From Pantoea alfalfae (GTDB taxonomy: Bacteria; Pseudomonadota; Gammaproteobacteria; Enterobacterales; Enterobacteriaceae), in NCBI RefSeq assembly GCF_019880205.1, contig NZ_CP082292.1:992001-1056000 (forward strand): a stretch of 64,000 bases of DNA. Direction: 5' to 3'. Of the stretch, positions 40,837-53,608 are shown in pieces. The position numbers were made by a program, and so were the translations under genes. Each line of letters opens with the position of its first letter. Positions within the stretch are counted from its first letter, which is position 1. The notes beneath the pieces are model-generated. The model saw only the letters and a program-made list of their open reading frames with translations. It had not been told where the DNA came from and searched no databases.

Positions 40837-40855
40837 TTATACGCGCTGTCGCTGA

Positions 40856-41701
40856 TCAGACCAGCTTTTTCACCAGCGCTTCGCTGTGACGAATATGACT
40901 CGACGCACGCTCCGGATCGTTTTGCACCAGCGCCATAAACAGCAGATCGGTCAGCGCCAGCTGTGCGGTGGTCGAAGAGATCGCTGCGCTGCGGGTGCTC
41001 TGTTCTTCCGCCACCGTGTAGAGACAATAGCTGGCACTCTGCTGCAGGGTGTTCGGCGTAAAGCCGGTAAACGCCACCACATCGGCGCCCACCTGCACCG
41101 CTTCCTGCGCCGCCAGATTAATCTCGCGCCGTTCCCCGGTGTAGGAGATGGCCAGCAGCACATCGCCTGGCCCCATCGCCTGCACGCTGGCCAGCAGGGC
41201 GTGCATATCCTGTTCCGCCACTGCATTAATGCCAATCTTCATCAGCTTCCAGGAGAAATCCTTCGCCACCAGGCCCGATGCACCGATGCCGACCAGTAAA
41301 ATGCGCCGGGCATTTTTCAGCAGCTGTAACACATCGTTGAGCTTCTCTTCGCTATTAATATCCAGCGTGGCGCGAATCGCCGAAAGCTTTTCGGTCAGCA
41401 GCTTTTCCCCCACCATTTTAAGCGGGTCGTCGCTGAGGATATGGTTATGCACGGTAATAGCATCCTTGTCCGCCAGTGACTCACTCAGAGCCAGCTTAAG
41501 CGCCGGAAAGCCTTTGTATCCCAGCTTCTGAGCAAACTTCACCACGCTCGACTGGCTGACGCCGGACTCTTCCGCCAGCTTTTGCGAACTCAGGTGACGT
41601 GCCTTATCGGGTTGCGACAGTAAAAAATCCGCCAGCCGACGCTCGTTCAATGCCAGACGTGGATAAAGCTGGCGAATGCGCAGCAATGAACTCATGCCCA
41701 A
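40856..41701 (-). CDS. yfhH: MurR/RpiR family transcriptional regulator YfhH
   Basis: This 281-residue regulator combines an N-terminal RpiR helix-turn-helix domain (about 1-77, with LAEESGVSQSSVVKFAQKLGYKGFPALK) and a C-terminal SIS sugar-phosphate-binding domain (about 120-250, RRILLVGIGASGLVAKDF and LLAISYTGERREI). It aligns well with E. coli YfhH, whose ligand and targets are not established. A start at the ATG of 41695 instead of 41701 is possible. It diverges from pgpC. Confidence 0.9.
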   Translation of the reverse strand: MGMSSLLRIRQLYPRLALNERRLADFLLSQPDKARHLSSQKLAEESGVSQSSVVKFAQKLGYKGFPALKLALSESLADKDAITVHNHILSDDPLKMVGEKLLTEKLSAIRATLDINSEEKLNDVLQLLKNARRILLVGIGASGLVAKDFSWKLMKIGINAVAEQDMHALLASVQAMGPGDVLLAISYTGERREINLAAQEAVQVGADVVAFTGFTPNTLQQSASYCLYTVAEEQSTRSAAISSTTAQLALTDLLFMALVQNDPERASSHIRHSEALVKKLV

Positions 41702-41850
41702 TCCTCGTAATTCAGGGATAATCAGTGAAGAATAAACTATTCATCAGGCATTGTAGTCATCGGAATTAAAAATGACCGTCATCGCCGTACCGCCTGATGA
41801 TGGCTACACTACTCTTTATCATCCCGGAATCAGCCGTTAAGGAGAGTTGT

Positions 41851-42489
41851 TTGACCAGGGGAACACAACGTCGCATCGTATTTTTCGACCTCGATGGCAC
41901 TTTGCATCAGCAGGACATGTTCGGCACCTTTATGCGCTATCTGCTGCGGCGCCGTCCGCTGAATCTGCTGCTGGTGGTGCCGTTACTGCCGGTGGTGGGC
42001 ATGGGCTTGCTGTTTAAAGGCCGCGCGGCACGCTGGCCCATGAGCCTGCTGCTCTGGTCAATTACCTTTGGCCGCTCCGAGCAGACATTGCTGCGCCTCG
42101 AAGCCGAGTTTGCCCAGTGGTTTCGCCTGCGCGTAAAAGCTTTCCCGGTGGTGCAGCAGCGCCTGACGGATTACCTCGGCAGTGATGATGCTGACGTCTG
42201 GCTCATCACCGGATCGCCACAGTCATTGGTAGAGCAGGTCTATTACGACTCCGCGTTTCTGCCACGCGTGAAGCTGATTGCCAGTCAGATGCAGCGCGGC
42301 TGGGGCGGGCGGGTACTGGCAATGCGCTGCCTCGGCCATGAGAAAGTGGCCCAGCTTGAAGAGAAAATCGGCACGCCGCTACAGCTCTACAGCGGCTATA
42401 GCGACAGCAAACAGGACAACCCGCTGCTGTTTTTCTGTCAGCATCGCTGGCGCGTAACACCCGCAGGTGAGCTGCAACAGCTGGAATAA
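41851..42489 (+). CDS. pgpC: Phosphatidylglycerophosphatase C
   Basis: PgpC (YfhB) dephosphorylates phosphatidylglycerophosphate to phosphatidylglycerol in the inner membrane. The 212-residue HAD-superfamily protein has the nucleophile motif FFDLDGTLHQQDMFG, an early hydrophobic segment (NLLLVVPLLPVVGMGLLF), motif II LITGSP, and the C-terminal motif YSGYSDSKQDNPLL. I chose TTG at 41851 because AGGAG lies 6 nt upstream and the protein then matches E. coli length; the frame extends upstream to 41797. Confidence 0.92.
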   Translation: MTRGTQRRIVFFDLDGTLHQQDMFGTFMRYLLRRRPLNLLLVVPLLPVVGMGLLFKGRAARWPMSLLLWSITFGRSEQTLLRLEAEFAQWFRLRVKAFPVVQQRLTDYLGSDDADVWLITGSPQSLVEQVYYDSAFLPRVKLIASQMQRGWGGRVLAMRCLGHEKVAQLEEKIGTPLQLYSGYSDSKQDNPLLFFCQHRWRVTPAGELQQLE

Positions 42490-42519
42490 ATTTCTAAAGG
42501 ATCGGTGAGACCGCTATAA

Positions 42520-44507
<1,988 letters not shown>

Positions 44508-44671
44508 ATAGTTATCTCTCGCTGGCTCTAAGGCCTCTGTCTTTTAAAGGCAGTATTTATCTTCTTTGAACTCCCAGAGCGAGGGGCATTTTGCGCAACA
44601 AAATCACACTGAGCAACTTTTATAGCAGCTTTTGCGCAAAATTCAGGCAAATCCGGGTTGCCAAAAATTGT

Positions 44672-44710
44672 GCGCAAACGGTTTCGTCGCGAGGTCGCTT
44701 TCTCTATAAT
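44672..44710 (+). promoter_or_regulatory. purL promoter with PurR operator
   Basis: GCGCAAACGGTTTCGT (44672-44687) matches the PurR palindrome ACGCAAACGTTTGCGT at 13 of 16 positions. It overlaps the -35 position, 17 bp upstream of a perfect TATAAT (44705-44710). Purine repression is inferred. Confidence 0.85.
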
Positions 44711-44774
44711 ACGCCCCGTTTTCCCTGTTGCGCCCAATCAAGCGTCGCCCGGCGCCCTGACGAGAGACTTATTA

Positions 44775-47700
44775 ATGGAAATTCTGCGTGGTTCGCCCGC
44801 CCTGTCGGCATTTCGTGTAAACAAACTGCTGACCCGCTTTCAGGACGCTCATCTGCCGGTGAGTGATATTTACGCTGAGTACATCCATTTTGCTGATGTC
44901 AGTACGCCCTTAACCGCTGACGAACAGAGCCGCCTGCAACGCCTGCTTAAATATGGTCCCTCTCTCGCTGAACATGCTCCACAGGGACGTCTGCTGCTGG
45001 TGACGCCACGTCCCGGCACCATTTCGCCCTGGTCATCCAAAGCCACCGACATTGCTCATAACTGCGGCCTGCCGCAGGTACGTCGTCTGGAACGTGGTCT
45101 GGCTTTTTATGTGCAGGCTCCGCAACTGACGGAAGCTCAGTGGCAGACGCTGGGTACACTGCTGCACGATAGGATGATGGAAACGGTCTATAGCGATCTG
45201 GCGCAGGCTGAGCAGCTGTTTGCGCACCATACGCCGCAGCCAGTGAAGAGTGTCGATCTGCTGGGTGAGGGCCGTCAGGCGCTGGTTCAGGCAAATATCT
45301 CGCTGGGTCTGGCGCTGGCAGACGATGAAATTGACTACCTGGTGGCGGCATTTACCGCGCTGGGCCGCAATCCCAACGACATTGAACTCTATATGTTTGC
45401 GCAGGCGAACTCTGAGCACTGTCGTCACAAGATCTTCAACGCCGACTGGATTATCGACGGCGAGAAACAGCCGAAGTCGCTGTTTAAGATGATCAAAAAC
45501 ACTATGGAGCAGACGCCGGACTTCGTGCTCTCTGCTTATAAAGATAATGCCGCCGTGATGGAAGGGTCAGAGGTTGGCCGCTTCTTTGCTGACGCCGGCG
45601 AAAGCGAATACCGCTGGCATCAGGAAGCCGCGCACATCCTGATGAAGGTGGAAACGCATAACCATCCAACGGCCATCTCGCCGTGGCCAGGCGCCGCGAC
45701 CGGTTCCGGTGGTGAGATCCGTGATGAAGGCGCAACCGGACGCGGCTCCAAGCCCAAAGCGGGCCTGGTTGGATTCTCGGTCTCTAACCTGCGCATCCCT
45801 GGCTTTGAACAGCCATGGGAAGAGGACTTCGGCAAACCGGCGCGCATCGTCAGCGCGCTGGAAATCATGACCGACGGGCCTCTGGGCGGCGCTGCGTTTA
45901 ACAATGAATTTGGTCGTCCGGCACTGAATGGCTATTTCCGTACCTATGAAGAGCAGGTCACCAGCCACAACGGCACCGAGCTGCGTGGCTATCATAAGCC
46001 GATTATGCTGGCGGGCGGCATCGGTAACATCCGCGCCGATCACGTGCAGAAAGGCGAAATTACCGTCGGCGCGAAGCTGGTGGTGCTGGGTGGTCCGGCC
46101 ATGAACATCGGTCTGGGCGGCGGCGCGGCGTCATCCATGGCTTCGGGTCAGTCTGATGCCGATCTCGATTTCGCCTCCGTTCAGCGTGACAACCCGGAGA
46201 TGGAACGCCGTTGCCAGGAAGTGATCGACCGCTGCTGGCAGCTGGGCGATGAGAACCCGATTCTGTTTATCCACGACGTGGGCGCGGGCGGCCTTTCCAA
46301 TGCCATGCCGGAGCTGGTCAGCGACGGCGGTCGTGGTGGCCGGTTTAACCTGCGTGACATCCTGAGTGATGAGCCAGGCATGAGCCCGCTGGAAGTCTGG
46401 TGTAACGAATCACAGGAACGTTATGTGATGGCTGTAGCGCCCGATCAGCTCGCACAGTTCGAGGCGATCTGCCAGCGCGAACGCGCACCGTTCGCGGTGA
46501 TTGGTGAAGCGACCGAAGAGCTGCACCTGAGCCTGGAAGACAGCCATTTCGATAATAAGCCCATCGACATGCCGCTTGACGTGCTGCTGGGCAAAACGCC
46601 GAAGATGACGCGTGATGTGGTGACACAGCAGGCACAGGGTACCGAACTGCAGCGCGACGGCATTACGCTGGTCGATGCGGTGAATCGCGTACTGCATCTG
46701 CCTGCCGTGGCGGAAAAAACCTTCCTGATCACCATCGGTGACCGCAGCGTGACCGGCATGGTAGCGCGCGATCAGATGGTCGGCCCGTGGCAGATCCCGG
46801 TTGCCAACTGTGCGGTGACCACCGCCAGCCTCGACAGCTACCACGGTGAGGCCTTTGCCCTCGGCGAACGTTCACCGGTTGCGCTGCTGGATTTCGCAGC
46901 GTCGGGGCGTCTGGCTGTCGGTGAAGCACTGACCAACCTGGCGGCAACGCAGATTGGTTCGCTGAAGCGTGTGAAACTCTCCGCTAACTGGATGTCTGCA
47001 GCCGGTCACCCGGGTGAAGATGCCGGTTTATATGCGGCGGTGAAAGCAGTCGGCGAAGAGCTTTGCCCGGCGCTGGGGATCACTATCCCGGTCGGTAAAG
47101 ATTCGATGTCGATGAAAACCCGCTGGCAGGAAGGCACCGAACAGCGTGAGATGACCTCGCCGCTGTCGCTGGTGATTACCGCGTTTGCCCGCGTCGAAGA
47201 TGTGCGTCGTACCGTCACGCCACAGCTGCAGGCCGAACAGGACAACCTGCTGCTGCTGATTGATCTGGGTAACGGCGCGAATACGCTGGGCGCAACCGCG
47301 CTGTCGCAGGTCTATCGTCAGCTCGGCGACAAACCTGCCGACGTGCGTGATGCCACACAGCTGGCGGGCTTCTTCAATGCGATTCAGGCGCTGGTGGCTG
47401 AGCAGAAACTGCTGGCTTACCACGATCGTTCCGACGGCGGTCTGCTGGTGACGCTGGCCGAGATGGCCTTTGCCGGTCACTGCGGTATTGACGTTGATAT
47501 CGCCTCGCTGGGCAACGATGCGCTGGCCGCCCTGTTTACCGAAGAGCTGGGCGCGGTGATCCAGATCAATGCCGCCGATCGCGCAGCGGTAGAGCAGATC
47601 CTGGCGGATCATGGCCTTGCCGCTTCGACGCATCTGCTGGGCAGTGCACAGCCGGGCGATCGCTTTGTGATCCGTGCCGGTGACAGCGCGGTTTACAGCG

Positions 47701-48662
47701 AAAGCCGTACCACGCTGCGCACCTGGTGGGCGGAAACCACCTGGCAGATGCAGCGCCTGCGCGACAACCCGGCGTGTGCCGATCAGGAACATGAAGCGAA
47801 GAAGAACGACAGCGACCCTGGCCTGAACGTGAATCTGACCTTCAATCCGCAGGAAGATGTGGCTGCACCGATGATCGCTACGGGCGCACGTCCACGCGTC
47901 GCCGTGCTGCGTGAGCAGGGCGTCAACTCCCATGTGGAGATGGCCGCCGCCTTTGATCGGGCCGGTTTCACCGCCATTGACGTCCACATGAGCGATCTGC
48001 TGGCCGGACGTCGCGGTCTGGAAGAGTTCCAGGCGCTGGTGGCCTGTGGCGGCTTCTCTTACGGCGATGTGCTGGGTGCCGGTGAGGGCTGGGCGAAATC
48101 GATTCTGTTCAACCCAAGCGTGCGTGACGAGTTCGAAACCTTCTTCCACCGTCCGCAAACTCTGGCGCTGGGCGTCTGCAACGGTTGCCAGATGATGTCC
48201 AACCTGCGCGAACTGATCCCAGGTAGCGACCTCTGGCCGCGCTTTGTGCGTAACCAGTCTGAGCGCTTTGAAGCACGCTTCAGCCTGGTTGAAGTGGCCG
48301 CCAGTCCATCACTGCTGCTGGACGGCATGGCCGGTTCGCATATGCCTATCGCGGTGTCGCACGGTGAAGGCTTTGTTGAAGTCCGTGATGCGACACATCT
48401 GGCGGCGCTGGAGTCGAAAGGGCTGGTGGCACTGCGCTTTGTCGATAACTTCGGCAAGGTGACAGAAACCTATCCGGCTAACCCGAATGGTTCTCCTGAC
48501 GGCATCACCGCGGTGACCAATGAAAGTGGCCGCGTCACCATTATGATGCCGCATCCGGAGCGCGTGTTCCGTACCGTCAGCAACTCCTGGCATCCGGCCG
48601 AGTGGGGCGAAGACAGTCCGTGGATGCGCATTTTCCGCAATGCGCGCAGACAGCTGGGTTAA
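44775..48662 (+). CDS. purL: Phosphoribosylformylglycinamidine synthase PurL
   Basis: PurL catalyses the fourth step of purine synthesis, converting FGAR to FGAM with ATP and glutamine. The 1295-residue single-chain enzyme has the N-terminal PurS-like domain, the FGAM synthetase domains (motifs [62 protein letters not shown]) and a C-terminal class I glutamine amidotransferase domain with the Cys nucleophile in GVCNGCQMM and the His-x-Glu pair in [10 protein letters not shown]. The ATG at 44775 follows homology. Confidence 0.98.
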   Translation: MEILRGSPALSAFRVNKLLTRFQDAHLPVSDIYAEYIHFADVSTPLTADEQSRLQRLLKYGPSLAEHAPQGRLLLVTPRPGTISPWSSKATDIAHNCGLPQVRRLERGLAFYVQAPQLTEAQWQTLGTLLHDRMMETVYSDLAQAEQLFAHHTPQPVKSVDLLGEGRQALVQANISLGLALADDEIDYLVAAFTALGRNPNDIELYMFAQANSEHCRHKIFNADWIIDGEKQPKSLFKMIKNTMEQTPDFVLSAYKDNAAVMEGSEVGRFFADAGESEYRWHQEAAHILMKVETHNHPTAISPWPGAATGSGGEIRDEGATGRGSKPKAGLVGFSVSNLRIPGFEQPWEEDFGKPARIVSALEIMTDGPLGGAAFNNEFGRPALNGYFRTYEEQVTSHNGTELRGYHKPIMLAGGIGNIRADHVQKGEITVGAKLVVLGGPAMNIGLGGGAASSMASGQSDADLDFASVQRDNPEMERRCQEVIDRCWQLGDENPILFIHDVGAGGLSNAMPELVSDGGRGGRFNLRDILSDEPGMSPLEVWCNESQERYVMAVAPDQLAQFEAICQRERAPFAVIGEATEELHLSLEDSHFDNKPIDMPLDVLLGKTPKMTRDVVTQQAQGTELQRDGITLVDAVNRVLHLPAVAEKTFLITIGDRSVTGMVARDQMVGPWQIPVANCAVTTASLDSYHGEAFALGERSPVALLDFAASGRLAVGEALTNLAATQIGSLKRVKLSANWMSAAGHPGEDAGLYAAVKAVGEELCPALGITIPVGKDSMSMKTRWQEGTEQREMTSPLSLVITAFARVEDVRRTVTPQLQAEQDNLLLLIDLGNGANTLGATALSQVYRQLGDKPADVRDATQLAGFFNAIQALVAEQKLLAYHDRSDGGLLVTLAEMAFAGHCGIDVDIASLGNDALAALFTEELGAVIQINAADRAAVEQILADHGLAASTHLLGSAQPGDRFVIRAGDSAVYSESRTTLRTWWAETTWQMQRLRDNPACADQEHEAKKNDSDPGLNVNLTFNPQEDVAAPMIATGARPRVAVLREQGVNSHVEMAAAFDRAGFTAIDVHMSDLLAGRRGLEEFQALVACGGFSYGDVLGAGEGWAKSILFNPSVRDEFETFFHRPQTLALGVCNGCQMMSNLRELIPGSDLWPRFVRNQSERFEARFSLVEVAASPSLLLDGMAGSHMPIAVSHGEGFVEVRDATHLAALESKGLVALRFVDNFGKVTETYPANPNGSPDGITAVTNESGRVTIMMPHPERVFRTVSNSWHPAEWGEDSPWMRIFRNARRQLG

Positions 48663-48679
48663 TTTAATCCACTGAAATG

Positions 48680-48712
48680 AACAGGAGGCCAGCGTGCCTC
48701 CTGTTCTTTTTT
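48680..48712 (+). terminator. Intrinsic terminator of purL
   Basis: AACAGGAGGC and GCCTCCTGTT form a perfect 10-bp stem with a 6-nt loop, followed by CTTTTTT. Confidence 0.95.
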
Positions 48713-48752
48713 GCGCCGCTGTTGGCAAATAGCGACAACAGAGCCTTTGCGC

Positions 48753-48833
48753 TGTCGCTGTATGGCGACATTTATCTCGTTGATTTTTAATGCGTGCTTA
48801 TCAGACTGATTTTAGTGTCGCCTTACGGAGACA
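48753..48833 (+). promoter_or_regulatory. Two GlrR activator sites upstream of glmY
   Basis: TGTC-N10-GACA occurs exactly at 48753-48770 and again at 48816-48833, matching the GlrR enhancer consensus. A further GACA half-site is at 48864-48867. They lie about 110-190 bp upstream of the sigma-54 promoter, the usual enhancer distance. Confidence 0.85.
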
Positions 48834-48918
48834 GACAGCCTGTGCTGATATAAGATTTTTCGCGACAGTCAGCGGGCGGGTCTGCTCAATTTGCTGAAAA
48901 ATATAATGATTTATTTTC

Positions 48919-48939
48919 TGGCATGGAACTTGCTATACT
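48919..48939 (+). promoter_or_regulatory. Overlapping sigma-54 and sigma-70 promoter of glmY
   Basis: TGGCATGGAACTTGC has the sigma-54 GG (48920-48921) and GC (48932-48933) spaced 12 nt apart. TGCTATACT (48931-48939) is at the same time an extended -10 for sigma-70. Both predict transcription starting at about 48945, like the dual glmY promoter known in E. coli. Confidence 0.87.
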
Positions 48940-48944
48940 CATGC

Positions 48945-49154
48945 AGCTGCTCATTCACCTGTTTATGATTGCCCCGCTTAGCGGATAAGAGCTCATAAAG
49001 CCCGAATGACGCACCAAACGGAGCCTGCCGTCCACCTGACCGATAATCGCTTGCGTTATCAAACACCGGACGTAACGTTGAGTAAGGCTCCACCCATTCT
49101 TACGCGATGCATCACGCGTCGTGCCAGCGGCAGGCCATTGAGCCTGCCGTTTTC
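48945..49154 (+). ncRNA. glmY: Small RNA GlmY
   Basis: GlmY binds RapZ and so protects the homologous sRNA GlmZ, which activates glmS translation when glucosamine-6-phosphate is low. The predicted RNA starts AGCTGCTCATTCACC, very like E. coli GlmY. It has a first long stem-loop pairing CTCATTC with GAATGA around 48951-49010, then GACGCACCAAACGG, and ends in a terminator CGGCAGGC/GCCTGCCG with TTTTCTTT (49128-49157). At about 210 nt it is somewhat longer than E. coli GlmY. It lies between purL and glrK, the same location as in E. coli. Confidence 0.87.
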
Positions 49155-49224
49155 TTTCGTTCCCCTTTCTTCCGCAGACAGAGTCCGCTAGCATCCAGAC
49201 AGCGAATCTTAAGGAAGCGGCTGC

Positions 49225-50652
49225 GTGAAAAAATGGCGTTTATTTCCCCGTTCTCTGCGTCAGCTGGTGCTGATGGCGTTTGTCCTGGTGCTGCTGCCCC
49301 TGCTGGTACTGGCCTGGCAGGCGTGGGAAAGTCTCTCTGCATTAAGCGAACAGGCTGCGGACACTAACCGCAATACCTTTACCGATGTGCGCAGAAGTGA
49401 GGCGATGGCGCGAACGGCGGTTGAGCTGGAGCGTAGCTATCGCCAGTACTGCGTGCTGGATGATGCCTCGCTGGCGCGCCTCTATCAGACTCAGCATACC
49501 CGCTACAGTCAGATGCTGAGCTCGCACAGCGCCAGCCTGCCCGAACTGCCCGCATTCCAGACCTTACAGGCGACGCTGCCGCTGCTGACGCCACTGAAAT
49601 GTGACAATGGTAATCCGGTGCCGGTTGCCGCAGAGGCGCTGGATCGCTTTTCTGCGACCAATGCGCAGATGGTGCAGGACACGCGCGAAGTGGTCTTTTC
49701 GCGTGGCTTACAGCTGCAGCGCGAAATTGCCGATCGCGGCCAGTTTTTTGGCTGGCAGGCGCTGATTCTGTTTATCATCAGTCTGGCACTGATGACGCTG
49801 TTTACCGGCATGATTATCGGTCCGGTTAAGCGCATTGAACGGATGATCAACCGGCTTGGCGAAGGGCGGGCACTGGGTAACAGCGGGACATTTCGCGGTC
49901 CGCGCGAATTGCGATCGCTGGGACAGCGCATCGTCTGGCTCAGCGAGCGGCTTCAGTGGCTGGAATCGCAGCGTCATGAATTTCTTCGCCATCTCTCTCA
50001 CGAGCTGAAAACGCCGCTGGCCAGCCTGCGTGAAGGCACGGAACTGCTGGCGGACGAAGTCGCCGGCTCGCTGAATGTCGATCAAAAAGAAGTGGTCACT
50101 ATCCTCGACAGCAGCAGTCGCCATCTGCAGCAGCTGATTGAACAGCTGCTCGATTACAACCGCAAACTGGCGGATGGCCCGATCGCGCTGGAGCCGGTCA
50201 GCGTGGCGGAGATTGTGGAAGATGTCGTTAACGCACATGCGCTTTCGGCGCGCGCCAAACTGATGCAGACGGTCGTCGATCTTAAGGTCAGTCACTGCCT
50301 CGCAGAACCGATGTTACTGATGCGGGTCATCGACAACCTCTATTCGAACGCCGTGAACTACGGCAGCGAATCCGGTACCATCTGGCTTCGCAGTCAGCAG
50401 CAGGGCGATCGGATCTGGATTGAGGTCGCGAATAGCGGCTCGCCGATCCCGCCTGAAGAGCAGGCGATGATTTTCGAACCGTTCTACCAGGGCAGCCAGC
50501 AGCGTAAAGGGCCGGTGAAAGGCAGCGGGCTGGGATTGAGTATCGCCAAAGATTGCCTGCGCCGGATGCAGGGCGATCTGACGCTGGTCTCCTGCGAGCA
50601 GGCTGACGTCTGTTTTCGAATTGAACTGAACACCACAGCCGGGAAAGTCTGA
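49225..50652 (+). CDS. glrK: Sensor histidine kinase GlrK (QseE)
   Basis: GlrK is the inner-membrane sensor of the GlrK-GlrR two-component system, which drives glmY and rpoE expression in E. coli. The 475-residue protein starts with GTG at 49225 (AAGGAAG about 10 nt upstream). It has two membrane helices (about 13-33 and 172-194), a periplasmic domain with coiled-coil character, a HAMP region (IGPVKRIERMINRLGEG), the phosphoacceptor His in FLRHLSHELKTPLASL and the ATPase boxes VIDNLYSNAVNYG and KGSGLGLSIAKD. Confidence 0.95.
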   Translation: MKKWRLFPRSLRQLVLMAFVLVLLPLLVLAWQAWESLSALSEQAADTNRNTFTDVRRSEAMARTAVELERSYRQYCVLDDASLARLYQTQHTRYSQMLSSHSASLPELPAFQTLQATLPLLTPLKCDNGNPVPVAAEALDRFSATNAQMVQDTREVVFSRGLQLQREIADRGQFFGWQALILFIISLALMTLFTGMIIGPVKRIERMINRLGEGRALGNSGTFRGPRELRSLGQRIVWLSERLQWLESQRHEFLRHLSHELKTPLASLREGTELLADEVAGSLNVDQKEVVTILDSSSRHLQQLIEQLLDYNRKLADGPIALEPVSVAEIVEDVVNAHALSARAKLMQTVVDLKVSHCLAEPMLLMRVIDNLYSNAVNYGSESGTIWLRSQQQGDRIWIEVANSGSPIPPEEQAMIFEPFYQGSQQRKGPVKGSGLGLSIAKDCLRRMQGDLTLVSCEQADVCFRIELNTTAGKV

Positions 50653-50655
50653 CTG

Positions 50656-51324
50656 ATGAAATATTTACCCGCTTTGCTGTTGAGCACGCTGACTACGCTG
50701 CTCCTCAGCGGATGTACGACCTCCCCGGCCACCTCCTCTTTGCCGTCAGGCCATCAGGTGGCGGAACCCGAGGTCAGAATCGCTGATTACCTGGCGACCC
50801 GTTGCAGTGACCTGTGGCCGATAGAAAATAGTACGGCGCTGGGTAACACCCTCTACTGGATGCGGGCGATCGACTGTGCCGAACGTCTTTCTCCCGCGGA
50901 GGCCCGTGCCGAAGCCCATCGCTGGCCGGCTGAAAACTGGTCGCGCGCCTTCAAGCAGGGCGTACTGATGTCCAACGGCAACGTGACGCCTGTTGAACGT
51001 CGTCGCTATGTTGAAACCCTGGATCGCTACAGCAGCGATTTTCCGCAGTCTGTGCGCCCGCTGATTCAGCTGTGGCGCAGTAATCAGACCGCGCAGCTTG
51101 ACCTCAGTGAAGCGCGCACCCGTTATGCCCATCTGCAGCAGAGCAGTGATACGCAGCTTGAGGCGATACGCCAGCAGATGGTGAAACAGCAGCAGCAGCT
51201 CAGCGACACGCAGCATAAGCTGGAGCGGCTGACTGACATTGAGCGTCAGCTTTCATCACGCAAAGCCCCGGATGTGTCTGACAGCGGTCACGGCACGGCA
51301 CTGCCGCAGGATGAGGAGCAATAA
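50656..51324 (+). CDS. qseG: Outer-membrane lipoprotein QseG (GlrG)
   Basis: QseG is a lipoprotein that interacts with the GlrK sensor in enteric bacteria. The 222-residue precursor has a signal peptide with lipobox LLLSGC (Cys20) followed by Thr. The mature protein is helical, with ALGNTLYWMRAIDCAERLSPAEARAEA and a C-terminal coiled-coil (about 160-205, rich in Gln and Leu). It lies 3 nt after glrK and overlaps glrR by one base (TAATG). Confidence 0.92.
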   Translation: MKYLPALLLSTLTTLLLSGCTTSPATSSLPSGHQVAEPEVRIADYLATRCSDLWPIENSTALGNTLYWMRAIDCAERLSPAEARAEAHRWPAENWSRAFKQGVLMSNGNVTPVERRRYVETLDRYSSDFPQSVRPLIQLWRSNQTAQLDLSEARTRYAHLQQSSDTQLEAIRQQMVKQQQQLSDTQHKLERLTDIERQLSSRKAPDVSDSGHGTALPQDEEQ

Positions 51325-52658
51325 TGGTGAGGCAAGCGGCAAAATTGCTGCTGGTGGATGACGATCCCAGCCTGCTGAAGCTGCTGGGCATGCGTCTTCG
51401 CAGCGAAGGGTATCAGGTCACCACGGCAGGCAGCGGACCCGAAGCGTTGCGCCTGCTGCAGAAAGAGAAAATTGAGCTGGTGATCAGCGATCTGCGTATG
51501 GATGAGATGGACGGTCTGGCGCTGTTTGGCGAAATCCAGAAACGCCACACCAACTTGCCAGTGATTATCCTGACGGCGCACGGCTCTATTCCGGACGCGG
51601 TCTCTGCCACCCAGCAGGGCGTTTTCAGCTTCCTGACCAAACCAGTAGACAAAGATGCGCTCTATAAAGCCATTGATGAGGCGCTGGCACAGCAGGTGCC
51701 GGTCAGTGATGACCGCTGGCGCGAAGCGATTGTCACCCGCAGCCCGCTGATGTTGAAGCTGCTGGAGCAGGCGCACATGGTGGCGCAGTCGGATGTCAGC
51801 GTGCTGATTAACGGTCAGAGCGGTACCGGTAAAGAGATGCTGGCGCAGGCGATTCACGCCGCCAGCCCGCGCAACGGCAAGCCGTTTGTCGCCATTAACT
51901 GTGGCGCACTGCCGGAGCAACTGCTGGAGTCAGAGCTGTTCGGTCACGCTAAAGGGGCGTTCACCGGTGCCGTCAGTGCCCGTGACGGTTTATTTAAAAC
52001 CGCTGGCGGCGGCACGCTGTTCCTGGATGAGATTGGCGATATGCCGCAACCGCTGCAGGTGAAATTGCTGCGGGTGCTACAGGAGCGTAAGGTCAGGCCG
52101 CTGGGCAGCGATCACGATATTGAGATCGACGTGCGCATCATTTCAGCTACCCATCGCGATCTGCCAAAGGCGATGGAGAAGAAGGAATTCCGTGAGGATC
52201 TCTTCTATCGTCTGAATGTGGTGAATCTGAAGATTCCGGCACTGCATCAGCGCACCGAAGATATCCCGCTGCTGGCTAATCATCTGTTACGTCAGGCGGC
52301 AGAACGGCATAAACCGCAGATTCGCAGTTTTTCCGTCGATGCAATGAAGCGTCTGATGGCGGCCAGCTGGCCGGGCAACGTGCGTCAGCTGGTGAACGTG
52401 ATTGAGCAGTGCGTGGCACTGAGTTCATCGCCGGTGATTAGCGATGCGCTGGTGGAGCAGGCCTTAAGCGGTGAAAACAGCGCGTTGCCGACATTTGCGG
52501 AGGCGCGCAATCAGTTTGAGCTGAACTATCTGCGCAAGTTGTTGCAGATGACCAAAGGCAATGTGACCAACGCCGCACGTCTGGCCGGGCGTAATCGGAC
52601 GGAGTTCTATAAGCTGCTGTCTCGTCATGAACTGGACGCCAGTGATTTCAAAGAGTAG
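51324..52658 (+). CDS. glrR: Sigma-54-dependent response regulator GlrR (QseF)
   Basis: GlrR is an NtrC-type activator for sigma-54 promoters such as glmY upstream. The 444-residue protein has a receiver domain with phospho-acceptor Asp56 ([13 protein letters not shown]), a AAA+ domain with Walker A GQSGTGKE, the sigma-54 contact loop GAFTGAVS, Walker [11 protein letters not shown], and a C-terminal Fis-like helix-turn-helix ([20 protein letters not shown]). It completes the glrK-qseG-glrR operon. Confidence 0.96.
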   Translation: MVRQAAKLLLVDDDPSLLKLLGMRLRSEGYQVTTAGSGPEALRLLQKEKIELVISDLRMDEMDGLALFGEIQKRHTNLPVIILTAHGSIPDAVSATQQGVFSFLTKPVDKDALYKAIDEALAQQVPVSDDRWREAIVTRSPLMLKLLEQAHMVAQSDVSVLINGQSGTGKEMLAQAIHAASPRNGKPFVAINCGALPEQLLESELFGHAKGAFTGAVSARDGLFKTAGGGTLFLDEIGDMPQPLQVKLLRVLQERKVRPLGSDHDIEIDVRIISATHRDLPKAMEKKEFREDLFYRLNVVNLKIPALHQRTEDIPLLANHLLRQAAERHKPQIRSFSVDAMKRLMAASWPGNVRQLVNVIEQCVALSSSPVISDALVEQALSGENSALPTFAEARNQFELNYLRKLLQMTKGNVTNAARLAGRNRTEFYKLLSRHELDASDFKE

Positions 52659-52689
52659 CGGGGGCGGCGAAGTGATACCGGGAGGTTGA

Positions 52690-53181
<492 letters not shown>

Positions 53182-53215
53182 TAGTCTTTTTATCAGCTCT
53201 TTATCAGCATAAAGA

Positions 53216-53238
53216 AGCCCGCGCTGCGGGCTTTTTTT
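53216..53238 (+). terminator. Intrinsic terminator of glnB
   Basis: AGCCCGC and GCGGGCT form a 7-bp stem with a GCT loop, followed by six T residues (53233-53238). Confidence 0.95.
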
Positions 53239-53285
53239 ATGCCTGGGGAGCCTGGGACGAATAGCTTTGAGATCGAGCCAGCTCT

Positions 53286-53319
53286 GGGAACACGGTCAGA
53301 TCGGAAAGACGCAAAAGCC
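53286..53319. repeat. Left-arm copy of a palindromic repeat
   Basis: This segment (starting GGGAACACGGTCAGATCGG) repeats the left half of the palindrome that starts at 53372 with only a few differences over about 32 nt, offset by 86 nt. No partner right arm follows it directly. Confidence 0.75.
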
Positions 53320-53373
53320 AGTCCCTTAGTGCCTCATCTGGAATCGTTGGCTGTGTGATCGCGCCTGCTTAGA

Positions 53374-53447
53374 GAACACGGACAGATCGGAAAGACGCAA
53401 AACCCGCCATCCATGGCGCGGGACGCTTTCCTCTTCTGCCCGTGTTC
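53374..53447. repeat. 74-bp palindromic intergenic repeat (ERIC/MITE-like)
   Basis: GAACACGG at the left end pairs with CCGTGTTC at the right. Inside, GGAAAG pairs with CTTTCC, and CCCGCC...GGCGCGGG closes around CATGGATG-like loop sequence. The result is one long imperfect hairpin. I recognise no ORF or transposase, and the sequence is not a match to the ERIC consensus. It has the form of a non-coding mobile or dispersed intergenic element. Confidence 0.75.
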
Positions 53448-53570
53448 CCTTCGCTTTGAGCTTATGCGTTGCTGCAAGACTCACATTGGGCAGATTCAAT
53501 CTGGTACGGTTAGCGGTGAGAGCATTCCCTGCGCTTTTAGCTGATTCATTGCTGTCAGATTTAGATCGGG
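53447..53570. repeat. Pair of 44-bp imperfect direct repeats
   Basis: CCCTTCGCTTTGAGCTTATG (start of 53447-53490) and CCCTGCGCTTTTAGCTGATT (start of 53527-53570) align without gaps for 44 bp with about 70 percent identity and an 80-nt offset. They flank the right side of the palindrome much as the left-arm copies lie on its left. The stretch 53239-53616 otherwise contains nothing I can call a gene. Confidence 0.65.
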
Positions 53571-53584
53571 TTTGCCAGTAATCT

Positions 53585-53608
53585 AAGCCCGCAGCGCGGG
53601 CTTTTTTA
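53585..53608 (+). terminator. Second terminator, near-copy of the glnB terminator
   Basis: AAGCCCGC and GCGGGCTT form an 8-bp stem with an AGC loop, followed by T residues on the plus strand. Stem sequence and tail are almost the same as the glnB terminator 370 nt upstream. The T-tract is on the plus strand, so it does not serve hmp well. Confidence 0.85.
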
